Source: Thioclava sp. JE_KL1
GTDB lineage: Bacteria; Pseudomonadota; Alphaproteobacteria; Rhodobacterales; Rhodobacteraceae
Assembly: GCF_009296265.1 (NCBI RefSeq)
Contig: NZ_WBJS01000004.1
Location: forward strand, 1 to 64,000
Reading direction: 5' to 3'
Length of the DNA stretch: 64,000 nucleotides
Shown: positions 6,172-14,233 of the stretch, piece after piece
Layout of the letters: every line of letters starts with the position of its first letter
Position numbering within the stretch: the stretch's first letter is position 1
The notes under the pieces: model-generated
Database searches by the model: none
What the model saw: only the letters and a program-made list of their open reading frames with translations
Told to the model about the DNA's origin: nothing
Translations under genes and position numbers: made by a program

Positions 6172-8409
6172 TTATCCTGCGAGTGAAATATCTATGGCGC
6201 GGGTGTTGCCCGAGGCGGTTTGAACGAGATCGGCAGGGTCGAGAATGAGCGCGATTTGACCGTCGCCAAGAATCGTGGCGGCAGCGACTCCCGGGATGTG
6301 ACCGTAGGACTGCTGCAACCCCTTGATGACGACCTGGCGCTGCTCGAGAATTGAATCGACGACGAGGGCAGAGCGGGCACCATCTTCCTGAGCGGTGAGC
6401 AGAACGACGTCGCCGCTGTAGGAGCGCTTCGGTCCGCGGTATCCGAGTTCTGCACCAAGGTCGAAAAGAGGGACGAAGGCGCCCCGCAGATGGATGACGT
6501 TGGTCGATGGACCGAGCGCGCGGATGTCTTCGCTTGTGAGAGTCGCGGTTTCGAGGATCGAGGAGAGCGGGACCACGAGGGTTTCGCCAGCGACATTGAC
6601 AACCATTCCGTCGAGCACGGCAAGAGTCAGTGGCAGGGAAATCGAGAAGCAGCTGCCCTTGCCGGGTTCAGAGGTGATCGATATCCGGCCACCTAGAGAT
6701 TGGATCGAGCTTTTCACGACATCCATGCCGACGCCGCGGCCCGAGAGCGCGGAGACCAGGTCTGCGGTAGAGAAACCGGGCAGGAAGAGTAGGTTGTCGA
6801 TTTCGCTGTCGGAAAGCTGGGCATCCGAGGCGACAAGCCCCTTTTCGATGGCTTTTTCGAAGACCTTCTTGCGGTCGATGCCACCACCGTCATCGCTGAC
6901 TTCGATCACGACCCGACCGGAGCGATGGTGAGCGGATAGGATGACGACGCCTTCGCGCGGTTTGCCAGCGGCTTCGCGCATGTCGGGGGTTTCGAGGCCA
7001 TGATCGACTGCGTTGCGGATCATATGGGTGAGCGGGTCGGCGAGGCGCTCGATGACGGTCTTGTCGACCTCGGTGGTCTCACCTTCGGTTTTGAGGCGGA
7101 CATCCTTACCGATCGCCGAAGAGGCTTCGCGCACGATCCGGGCCATCCGCTGGAACAGCGGCTTGACCGGCTGAGCGCGGATCATCATCACGCTGTCCTG
7201 AATGTCACGGGTCAGCATCATGAAGGCTTCGAGCCCGGTATTCACGGCGGAATTTGGCGGCAGACCGGCTTCGGTCACGGATTGAGCAAGCATGGCTTGG
7301 TTGATCACCAATTCGCCGACGAGATTCACCAAGCGGTCGATGCGCTCGATATCGACGCGTACGGTGGCGCCGGGCTCTGCAGCGGGAGCGGTGTTAGATG
7401 CCGCGGGCTGAGCGGCGGAGGGCTTCGCAGCCTCTGCCTGTTGCTCGGCCGGACCCGGGTCAGGCGTGCGCGCGGGAGCTTCGGTTGCGATCTCCGCTAT
7501 CTCGTTGGTTGGGGGAGGCGCGGGATCGACGGGACCGGGGCCATTCGCTTCCGCGTCGGGTTCAAATTTCTCATCTTCGTCAGTGTCGCCCGACGGCTCG
7601 CTTTCTAATTCGGGCTGCTCCGGGAGGGGCGTTTCAGATGACTTTGGCATCGACGAAATATCGATCTGGCAGACGTCTTCCACGAATTCGAACACCTCCC
7701 GGATTTCGTCTTCCGTTACATCCCCAGTGATCTGTACGGTCCAGCTTAGATGGTTCTCCTCCGGGTCGAGCGCATCGAGTGGCGGGACCGCTGATGCGTC
7801 GGTCATGATCGAGACTTCCGCGATCTCGGCGAGGGCGCGGAGAAGCTGCAGCGGCTCGTTGCCTGAGGCATAGAGTGCGCCGTCCGGGCGAAATTGCAGA
7901 GTGAAGCTGGCCGGGGACGCGTCTTCTGGCGTGAAATCGAAGTCGAGGTCGAGCGCGAGGCCCATCGGCTGGAAGTCCGCGGCCTCGGTCTCGTCTTCCG
8001 CATCAGCCCTATGTGCAGCGCCCCGATCCCCCAAAAGCGCCTCAAGCGCCTGAAGGCACTCCTCGGCGGCCTCGGGTTCGCGAGACCCTTCGCGCGCGGC
8101 ATGGATTTCGTCTGCAAGCAGATCGGCCGCCTGGAAAAAGAGTTTGACCGCCTCAGGCGTCAGGTCGAGCCTCCCGGCGCGTAGTTCGTCCAGAACGGTT
8201 TCGAACCGATGCGCAAAAGCGACCAGCGCATCGAGGCCGAAGGCGCCTGCGCCGCCCTTGATCGAATGGACTGCCCGGAAGACGACATTGATCGTCTCGC
8301 CATCGTCAGCGCCCTCGTCGAGGTCGGAGAGCGCGTCTTGCAGGCTTTCGAGCAACTCTTCACATTCGATGAAGAAGGATGCTTTGATTTCTGCCATCGG
8401 GTCGGACAT
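6172..8409 (-). CDS. cheA: Chemotaxis sensor histidine kinase CheA
   Basis: CheA autophosphorylates in response to receptor signals and donates phosphate to CheY and CheB. The 745-residue protein has an HPt (P1) domain with H48 in FRAVHSIKGGAGAFG, then an acidic and proline/alanine-rich linker (about 250-345) that replaces a clearly recognisable P2. The dimerisation region starts near VDRIDRLVNLVGELVINQA-like sequence, followed by the ATPase (N box HMIRNAVDHGLE, G boxes DDGGGID and GRGVGMDVV) and a CheW-like P5 domain. The ATG at 8409 is preferred because AAGGAG (8416-8421) precedes it; an upstream ATG at 8430 would overlap cheY. Confidence 0.95.
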   Translation of the reverse strand: MSDPMAEIKASFFIECEELLESLQDALSDLDEGADDGETINVVFRAVHSIKGGAGAFGLDALVAFAHRFETVLDELRAGRLDLTPEAVKLFFQAADLLADEIHAAREGSREPEAAEECLQALEALLGDRGAAHRADAEDETEAADFQPMGLALDLDFDFTPEDASPASFTLQFRPDGALYASGNEPLQLLRALAEIAEVSIMTDASAVPPLDALDPEENHLSWTVQITGDVTEDEIREVFEFVEDVCQIDISSMPKSSETPLPEQPELESEPSGDTDEDEKFEPDAEANGPGPVDPAPPPTNEIAEIATEAPARTPDPGPAEQQAEAAKPSAAQPAASNTAPAAEPGATVRVDIERIDRLVNLVGELVINQAMLAQSVTEAGLPPNSAVNTGLEAFMMLTRDIQDSVMMIRAQPVKPLFQRMARIVREASSAIGKDVRLKTEGETTEVDKTVIERLADPLTHMIRNAVDHGLETPDMREAAGKPREGVVILSAHHRSGRVVIEVSDDGGGIDRKKVFEKAIEKGLVASDAQLSDSEIDNLLFLPGFSTADLVSALSGRGVGMDVVKSSIQSLGGRISITSEPGKGSCFSISLPLTLAVLDGMVVNVAGETLVVPLSSILETATLTSEDIRALGPSTNVIHLRGAFVPLFDLGAELGYRGPKRSYSGDVVLLTAQEDGARSALVVDSILEQRQVVIKGLQQSYGHIPGVAAATILGDGQIALILDPADLVQTASGNTRAIDISLAG

Positions 8410-8419
8410 GTCGCGCTCC

Positions 8420-8785
8420 TTATCCGGCAACCATGTTGAGCGCCTTGACCAGTTTGGTCGGGTCGAAGGGCTTCACGATCCAGCCGGTTGCCCCGGCGGC
8501 GCGGGCGCGGGCTTTCAGCTCGGCCGCGGATTCGGTGGTGAGGACGAGGATCGGGGTCGCGCGGTGGCGGTCTTGCCCGCGCACGGCCTCGATGAAGCCG
8601 AACCCGTCGAGGCGCGGCATGTTGATGTCGGAGATGATCGCGTCAGGCTCCAGCCCGTCGAGCACCTCCAGCCCGTGCACGCCGTCTTCGGCGAGGTAAA
8701 GCTCCATCCCGGCGTGTTCGAGGGTGAGCTTGAGCATGTCGCGAATGGTGCGACTGTCATCGACCGCGAGAACTTTCAGTGACAT
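8420..8785 (-). CDS. cheY: Single-domain response regulator CheY (second copy)
   Basis: A 121-residue receiver: D9/D10, phosphoacceptor D53 (IISDINMPRLDG), T83/T84 in VLTTES and K105 in WIVKPF. It lies between the STAS gene, which it overlaps by 10 bases, and cheA. Proximity to cheA suggests it is a direct CheA target. Two CheYs in one alphaproteobacterial operon often divide roles between motor binding and phosphate drain; which does which cannot be read from the sequence. Confidence 0.93.
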   Translation of the reverse strand: MSLKVLAVDDSRTIRDMLKLTLEHAGMELYLAEDGVHGLEVLDGLEPDAIISDINMPRLDGFGFIEAVRGQDRHRATPILVLTTESAAELKARARAAGATGWIVKPFDPTKLVKALNMVAG

Positions 8786-9066
8786 GGGGCCTCCGCATCC
8801 GGCAGGTGCTGGAGGTCTTCAAGCGAGACGCCGAACCGGGTCAGGGCGCTGTCGAACGCCTCCGAACGCTCGGCGATCTCGAAGCGGTGACCTGCGTTGC
8901 GGGCAGTCTTCGCCGCAGAGAGCAGCAGTTGCAGCCCCAGCGCGCCGAAATGGGTCACGCTGGAGGCATCGAGGGCGACATCTTCCGTCGCCACGCATTG
9001 CAGCGACGCTTGCAAGGGGCGCACGGTCGCAAGGTCGATCCGGTCGGGCAGGGCAAGCGCGGTCAT
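8776..9066 (-). CDS. STAS-domain protein, first gene of the chemotaxis operon
   Basis: A 96-residue single STAS domain, as in anti-sigma-factor antagonists: beta strand VALDASSVTHFGALGLQLLL followed by a helix and HRFEIAERS. Where antagonists have the phosphorylatable serine (DSSGL), this protein has H39-F40-G41-A42-L43-G44, so the usual phosphoserine switch appears to be absent. It overlaps cheY and is the first gene of the leftward operon. A structural or receptor-array role is possible but inferred only from position. Confidence 0.8.
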   Translation of the reverse strand: MTALALPDRIDLATVRPLQASLQCVATEDVALDASSVTHFGALGLQLLLSAAKTARNAGHRFEIAERSEAFDSALTRFGVSLEDLQHLPDAEAPCH

Positions 9067-9110
9067 GGCGCCACCACAAAGTCACGAAGGCAGAGCGTAC
9101 GCATCGGCAA

Positions 9111-9138
9111 CCTCTTTCAAACACATCCGTGAAAGAGG
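9111..9138. promoter_or_regulatory. Perfect 9-bp inverted repeat upstream of the chemotaxis operon
   Basis: CCTCTTTCA and TGAAAGAGG are separated by 10 bases, 44 bases upstream of the STAS start codon and between glk and the che operon. No T-run follows on either strand, so it is not a classical terminator. It may be an operator or an mRNA hairpin. Confidence 0.45.
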
Positions 9139-9179
9139 TCTAAGCCCAAGCCGTTAAAATAGCCTTGACGGAAACGCGC

Positions 9180-10136
9180 CTATCGCATCACGCGCGAAGA
9201 AAGATAGGAGGCGCAGCCCTGAAGCGCTGCGTAGTCGTCTTCGACCACGCTGACTGGGAAAGCGCGCAGGAATTCCGAGAAGCGCCCCTTGGCCTGCATC
9301 GCCTCGGCGAAACCGAACTCGTCGAGCCACGGGACGACGCCGCGCGCAGCCCCGCCGATCAGGTAGATGCCGCCGAAGGGCAGGTGGGTCAGCGCCAGAT
9401 CGCCCACGACCCGGCCCAGCATCTGCACGAAAAGCTGGCCAGCCGCGACGGCGGTTTCCTCGCCGCGGGTGATCGCTTCGAGGATCTCCTGGCCCGAGGT
9501 GGTCGCGTCGTCCTCTCCTCTGAGATAGGCGTAGAGCCGTTCCAGACCGCGCCCCGACACGACATGCTCGACACTGGCGAAATCGTGTTTCGCATCGAGA
9601 TAGGTCTTGAGCGCGAAATCCTCCTCGGTCTCGATCGGCAAGGTGGTGTGCCCGGCCTCGGAGGGGGGCACGACGCGCCCGCCGGGACCCTCATGCACGG
9701 GCGCTGCGTTGAACCCGGTGCCGATCCCGACCACCAGCCGCGCAGAGCCCTCCTTCGCAGGCAGGCCCGCCAGGATCGGGTGCACGGCATCTTCGGCGAG
9801 GCTTCCCAGCGCATGGCCCTGCGCCTGCAGATCGTTGAGCACGAAGACATGATCGGTCCCGGTCAGCCGCGCGATATTATCGGCGCGGATCACCCAGGCG
9901 AGATTGGTCATCTCGGCCACGTCATCGCGCACCGGACCGGCGGCGGCCACGCAGGCGCCCGCGATCTCGCCGCAATCCTCGTCGCGGATATACTCCTCGA
10001 GGATGTCCTCAAGCGCGCCCCGCCCCTTGTTCGAGAAGCGGCGGATCGTCGAGTGGATCAGCTTGCCGTCGCGGGCCATCGCCACGCGTGTATTGGTGCC
10101 GCCGATATCGGCCAGCAGGGTGATTTGATCGCTCAT
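9180..10136 (-). CDS. glk: Glucokinase
   Basis: Phosphorylates glucose with ATP, the step after hydrolysis of imported glucosides. The 318-residue protein has the N-terminal phosphate-binding loop ADIGGTNTRVA, the family motif VLNDLQAQGHAL, VVGIGTGFNAA, and a C-terminal GGIYLIGGAARG. These match the bacterial Glk family rather than ROK proteins. The start ATG overlaps the stop of the beta-glucosidase (ATGA); an earlier in-frame start would intrude further. It completes the aglR-bgl-glk transcript, so sugar uptake, cleavage and phosphorylation are encoded together. Confidence 0.93.
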   Translation of the reverse strand: MSDQITLLADIGGTNTRVAMARDGKLIHSTIRRFSNKGRGALEDILEEYIRDEDCGEIAGACVAAAGPVRDDVAEMTNLAWVIRADNIARLTGTDHVFVLNDLQAQGHALGSLAEDAVHPILAGLPAKEGSARLVVGIGTGFNAAPVHEGPGGRVVPPSEAGHTTLPIETEEDFALKTYLDAKHDFASVEHVVSGRGLERLYAYLRGEDDATTSGQEILEAITRGEETAVAAGQLFVQMLGRVVGDLALTHLPFGGIYLIGGAARGVVPWLDEFGFAEAMQAKGRFSEFLRAFPVSVVEDDYAALQGCASYLSSRVMR

Positions 10137-11467
10137 CCGCGGCTCCCCAATGCGTCTTTCCATGCCAGATAGGACGCTTTCGGGGTGCGCTGCAAGCTGT
10201 CGAAGTCCACATGCACGAGCCCGAAGCGCTTCTCATAGCCCAGGGCCCATTCGTAATTGTCCATCAGCGACCAGCCGATATAGCCTTTCACCGGAACACC
10301 CTCGGCAATCGCGCGCTGCACGGCGGCAAGGTGGTCGCGGTAATAGGCGATGCGATGCGGGTCCTCGACCTTGCCGTCTTCGACCACATCGGGCGCGGCC
10401 ATGCCGTTCTCGGTGACGTAGAGCGGCAGATCGCCGGTATAGTCGCGCGCGAGCCGGGTCAGGAACTGATAGAGCCCCTCGGGATAAATCTCCCATCCCA
10501 TCGCGGTCTTGGGCAGCGGGCCGTCGACTTCGTGATGCGCAGGCCACGGTCCCTCGGTGGGCGCGATGCGCTTGCAGGTGTAGTAATTGAGGCCGAGCCA
10601 GTCGAGCTTCTCGCCGATCAGCGCGAAATCGTCTTCCCAATTGTGCGGCATATGGGGGGCGAAGGCCTCCATCACCTCCTCCGGGTAGCGGCCCTTGAAG
10701 ATGCCCTCCACGAAGAAGCGGTTGTAATAGGCATCATAGAGATTGGCGGCCGCCGCCGCTTCGGGCGTCTCGTCGGCAGGGATCGGGTATTCGAGATTGC
10801 ACACCGCGCCGAGGTTCTTCATCCCATGCGCGCGCATCACTCGGATCGACTTGCCGTGGGCGAGCAGCACGTGATGCATCGCGTGGGCCGTTGCGCGGAT
10901 GTCGCGCAGGCCCGGCGCGTGATGGCCGAGGAAATGGCTCAGCCAGCCGACGCACCACGGCTCGTTGATGGGGGCCGCGGACCAGATACGGTCGCCGAGC
11001 CGATCCGCGATCACCTGCGTGAAATCCGCGAACCACGAGGCGATGTCGCGATTGCGCCAGCCGCCCTTGTCGGCGAGCGCGGCAGGCAATTCCCAGTGAT
11101 AGAGGGTGAGCGCCGGTTTGAGGCCACGCTCCAGCATTCCGTCGACCAGCCGGTCGTAGAAATCCAGACCCTCGCGGTTCACCGGGCCGCGCCCCTCCGG
11201 CATCACCCGCGCCCAGGAGGTCGAGAAGCGGTAGATGTCGAAGCCTGCATTGGCGATCAGGTCGAGGTCTTCCTCCCAGCGGTGATAGTGGTCGCAGGCG
11301 ACCGCACCGTTCTCGGCGCGCACGACATTGCCCGGCGTGGCGGCGAAAGTGTCCCAATGGGTCGGGCCCGCACCGCCGAAGGAATGACCCTCGATCTGAT
11401 AGGAGGATGTGGCGACACCGAATTGGAAATCGGAAGGAAAATCAGAGCGTTTCGGGAGCATCTTCAT
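10133..11467 (-). CDS. Beta-glucosidase, glycoside hydrolase family 1
   Basis: A retaining GH1 enzyme of 444 residues, the normal length. The acid/base glutamate is E169 in INEPW and the nucleophile E353 in VTENG. Other hallmarks are FQFGVATSSYQIEG at the start, YRFSTSWARVMPEG, YHWELPAAL, LGLNYYT and GYIGWSLMDNYEWALGY. No signal peptide is seen, so it acts in the cytoplasm on imported or transported beta-glucosides. It lies 40 bases after aglR and overlaps glk. It broadens an otherwise alpha-glucoside locus. Confidence 0.93.
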   Translation of the reverse strand: MKMLPKRSDFPSDFQFGVATSSYQIEGHSFGGAGPTHWDTFAATPGNVVRAENGAVACDHYHRWEEDLDLIANAGFDIYRFSTSWARVMPEGRGPVNREGLDFYDRLVDGMLERGLKPALTLYHWELPAALADKGGWRNRDIASWFADFTQVIADRLGDRIWSAAPINEPWCVGWLSHFLGHHAPGLRDIRATAHAMHHVLLAHGKSIRVMRAHGMKNLGAVCNLEYPIPADETPEAAAAANLYDAYYNRFFVEGIFKGRYPEEVMEAFAPHMPHNWEDDFALIGEKLDWLGLNYYTCKRIAPTEGPWPAHHEVDGPLPKTAMGWEIYPEGLYQFLTRLARDYTGDLPLYVTENGMAAPDVVEDGKVEDPHRIAYYRDHLAAVQRAIAEGVPVKGYIGWSLMDNYEWALGYEKRFGLVHVDFDSLQRTPKASYLAWKDALGSRG

Positions 11468-11507
11468 CCTGTATATAAAATTGGTTTCAACTCGGGCGCA
11501 GCGCGCC

Positions 11508-12539
11508 TCATTGCGTGGGGACCGGACCGGTGGACTGGCCGACGACTAGGACCGCCTCCATCAATTCGTGGCGCGGGCGGCAGTCGCCGCTCTCAATCTG
11601 CTCGATCAGAAGCGCCGCGCAACGTCGTCCCGCCTCGCGCACCGAGGAACGCGTCGCGGTGAAGATCGGCTCTTCCGCCGTGCCGTTTTTCAGGTAACCC
11701 AGCTCATCGTCATGGGTCACGATCGAGACGTCGCGCCCCATCACCAACCCGGCCTCTTCGATCCCGCGCCGCGCACCCATAGCGGAGAGCAGCGAGGCGG
11801 TCAGGAAGGCCGTCGGCGGGTCGGGCCATTGCAGCATCTCGCGCGCCGCATCATGGCCCTGCGCCTCGGTCATCTCGCCCTCGACGATCAGAGCCGGGTC
11901 GATTGCCATGTCGCGCGCCTTGAGCGCCGCCTCATAGCCGCGCCGACGTCTGCGGGCGAAATCCATTTCTCCGATGCCGTTGATCAGCGCGATCCGGCGA
12001 TGCCCCAGATCGAGCAGGAAATTCGTGGCCCGCTCGAAAGCGCGCTTGTTGTTCACATCGACCCAGCTGAAGGCGGAATCCGATCCGCTGACGCGCCCGT
12101 GCAGAACGTACGGCATCCCCAGCGTGTCGAGCATGGCGATGCGGTGATCCTCGACCTTGGGTGCGTGAATCAGCACGCCGTCCACATTCCCTTTCGAGCG
12201 CAGCTCAGCATAGGCGCGGGCCTCGGAATCGTCGGGCACGATGGTCATAACCATATCGTAGCCCGCACGCGCATAGACTTCACCGGCGCCCGCGATGAAA
12301 TCCGCGAAAACCGGATTCACGATCTCGTGGCGGTCCGAGATCGGGATGATGTGGCCGATGGCCATCGCCCGGCCCGTCGCGAGGCGCTTGGCCTGCGTGT
12401 TGGGATGATAATTGGCGGCCTCTGCCGCTTCGCGCACCCGACGCCGCGTCGCCTCGGAGACTTCCGGGTAGCCGTTGAGCGCGCGACTCACAGTGGTGGG
12501 CGACAGCCCCAATTCGAGTGCCAATGTCTTGAGATTCAT
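11508..12539 (-). CDS. aglR: LacI-family transcriptional regulator of the alpha-glucoside locus
   Basis: A 343-residue LacI-type regulator. The N-terminal helix-turn-helix is LKTLALELGLSPTTVSRALNG, with the hinge NYHPNTQAKRLATGRAMAIG, followed by a periplasmic-binding-protein-like sugar-sensing domain. It is divergent from aglEFGAK and upstream of bgl and glk, the arrangement of agl loci. An operator-like palindrome sits 4-17 bases upstream of its ATG, implying autoregulation. No strong ribosome-binding sequence is visible there. Likely repressor, released by an alpha-glucoside; the ligand is inferred from context. Confidence 0.9.
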   Translation of the reverse strand: MNLKTLALELGLSPTTVSRALNGYPEVSEATRRRVREAAEAANYHPNTQAKRLATGRAMAIGHIIPISDRHEIVNPVFADFIAGAGEVYARAGYDMVMTIVPDDSEARAYAELRSKGNVDGVLIHAPKVEDHRIAMLDTLGMPYVLHGRVSGSDSAFSWVDVNNKRAFERATNFLLDLGHRRIALINGIGEMDFARRRRRGYEAALKARDMAIDPALIVEGEMTEAQGHDAAREMLQWPDPPTAFLTASLLSAMGARRGIEEAGLVMGRDVSIVTHDDELGYLKNGTAEEPIFTATRSSVREAGRRCAALLIEQIESGDCRPRHELMEAVLVVGQSTGPVPTQ

Positions 12540-12542
12540 GAG

Positions 12543-12556
12543 CCAAACCGCTTTGG
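12543..12556. promoter_or_regulatory. Putative AglR operator O1 (CCAAA-N4-TTTGG)
   Basis: CCAAACCGCTTTGG has perfect 5-bp arms around four central bases and closely resembles the second site at 12733-12746 (only the sixth base differs). It abuts the aglR start codon, where it would block aglR expression. Confidence 0.7.
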
Positions 12557-12732
12557 ATTATCGCGAGCCTAGGGTGCGCGTCTATCGGCGTCAATGATGC
12601 GCGTGCGGCGCGGCATATGCTGCGATGCGGCATAAACTTCTGGGTAAGTCATGAGGATATAAAGCGGAATTGATTTTAGCGTGAGCAGGCACAATTGACT
12701 TCTTCGCGAGGCTCTGAAACGGTCGGAGCTGT

Positions 12733-12746
12733 CCAAAGCGCTTTGG
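12733..12746. promoter_or_regulatory. Putative AglR operator O2 (perfect 14-bp palindrome)
   Basis: CCAAAGCGCTTTGG is a perfect palindrome with a central CG step, the classic LacI/GalR-family operator form. It lies 50 bases upstream of the aglE start. A TTGACT at 12695-12700 could be the -35 element of the aglE promoter, though no good -10 is visible. Confidence 0.78.
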
Positions 12747-12795
12747 GCGGGCGAGTCGCCTTGGGCCAAAAAGCGCGACACACCGGGAGGATTTC

Positions 12796-14160
12796 ATGAC
12801 CAAACATCTGATGCTTGGGATCGCGGCGCTCGCGCTGTCGGCGGGGCTCGCTCACGCGCAGGATCTCAAATTCGCGCCGGGCAGTGATGCCGACAAGTTT
12901 GACTGGGCGAGCTATGACCAATTCAAGAACGACACCGATCTGAGCGGCGAGACGCTCACGATCACCGGCCCGTGGACGGGCAACGACAAGGCGCTTTTCG
13001 AGAGCGTTCTGGCCTATTTCTCGGCCGCGACCGGCGCCAGGGTGAACTACTCCGGTTCGGAAAGCTTCGAGCAGGATATCGTGATCGCAGCCAAGGCCGG
13101 CACGCCGCCGAACATCGCGGTCTTTCCGCAGCCGGGCCTTGCCTCTGATATGGCCAAGCAGGGCTACCTGACGGCGATGCCTGATGGCACGGGTGACTGG
13201 ATCAAGAACAATTACGCCGCCGGGAAGTCCTGGGAGGATCTGTCGACCTACAAGGGCAAGGACGGCGAGAACCATACCTTCACCTTCCCGTTCAAGGCGG
13301 ACCTGAAATCGCTCGTCTGGTATGTGCCGGAGAACTTCAAGGAAGCGGGCTACAAGGTTCCCGAGACGATGGAGGACCTCAAGGCGCTGACCGAGCAGAT
13401 CAAGGCCGATGGCGGCACGCCGTGGTGTATCGGTCTGGGCTCCGGGGCTGCGACCGGCTGGCCCGCAACCGACTGGGTCGAGGACTTCATGCTGCGCACG
13501 CAGTCGCCCGAGACCTATGACGACTGGGTCACCAACAAGCTGAAGTTCAACGATCCCAAGGTCGTCGAGGCGATCAAGGATTACGGCTGGTTCGCCAAGA
13601 CCCCCGGCTTCGCCGAAGGCGGCGAGCAGGCGGTGGCCACCACCGACTTCCGCGACAGCCCGAAAGGTCTCTTCGACTTCCCGCCGAAATGCTACATGCA
13701 CAAGCAGGCGAGCTTCATCCCGACCTTCTTCCCCGACGGAACCAAGGTTGGTCAGGACGTGAACTTCTTCTACTTCCCGTCCTATGCCAGCAAGGATCTG
13801 GGCAAGCCGGTCCTCGGTGCGGGCACGATGTTCGGCATCACCAAGGACTCCAAGGCCGCCGAAGCTTTCGTGAAGTTCCTCGAGACGCCGATCGCCTCGG
13901 AAATCTGGATGGCGCAATCGGGCTTCCTGACGCCGAACAAGAACGTCAATCCGGCGGCATTCGCCAATGACGTGCAGCGTCACATGAACTCGATCCTGCT
14001 GGACGCCACGACCTTCCGCTTCGACGGGTCGGACCAGATGCCGGGCGAGATCGGCACGGATGCGTTCTGGAAAGCGATGGTCGCCTACACCACCGGCGAC
14101 GAGACCGCGCAAGAGGCCGCAGACGCGGTTCAGAAGCGCTGGGACAGCATCCAGAAGTAA
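12796..14160 (+). CDS. aglE: ABC transporter substrate-binding protein for alpha-glucosides
   Basis: The periplasmic sugar receptor of the Agl importer. The 454-residue protein has a signal peptide of about 22 residues (MTKHLMLGIAALALSAG then AHA-Q), then a family-1 solute-binding fold with ETLTITGPWTGNDK, FPQPGLASDMAKQ, WCIGLGSGAATGWPATDW and a C-terminal half ending in KRWDSIQK. A GGGAGG motif precedes the ATG. It is the first gene of the rightward agl operon. A strong stem-loop follows its stop, consistent with the binding protein being made in excess over the membrane subunits. Confidence 0.93.
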   Translation: MTKHLMLGIAALALSAGLAHAQDLKFAPGSDADKFDWASYDQFKNDTDLSGETLTITGPWTGNDKALFESVLAYFSAATGARVNYSGSESFEQDIVIAAKAGTPPNIAVFPQPGLASDMAKQGYLTAMPDGTGDWIKNNYAAGKSWEDLSTYKGKDGENHTFTFPFKADLKSLVWYVPENFKEAGYKVPETMEDLKALTEQIKADGGTPWCIGLGSGAATGWPATDWVEDFMLRTQSPETYDDWVTNKLKFNDPKVVEAIKDYGWFAKTPGFAEGGEQAVATTDFRDSPKGLFDFPPKCYMHKQASFIPTFFPDGTKVGQDVNFFYFPSYASKDLGKPVLGAGTMFGITKDSKAAEAFVKFLETPIASEIWMAQSGFLTPNKNVNPAAFANDVQRHMNSILLDATTFRFDGSDQMPGEIGTDAFWKAMVAYTTGDETAQEAADAVQKRWDSIQK

Positions 14161-14170
14161 GTAACGCCTG

Positions 14171-14197
14171 CGCCCCCGGAGCCGTTCTCCGGGGGCG
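14171..14197 (+). terminator. Stem-loop between aglE and aglF
   Basis: CGCCCCCGGAG pairs perfectly with CTCCGGGGGCG across a 5-base loop, 10 bases after the aglE stop. Only a weak T-rich stretch (TTCGCATCTTTTC) follows. It probably acts as a partial terminator or a 3' stabiliser of aglE mRNA rather than a complete stop, since aglF starts 37 bases downstream. Confidence 0.75.
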
Positions 14198-14233
14198 TTC
14201 GCATCTTTTCACGCCGGTTCGGGGAGGGGCCAG

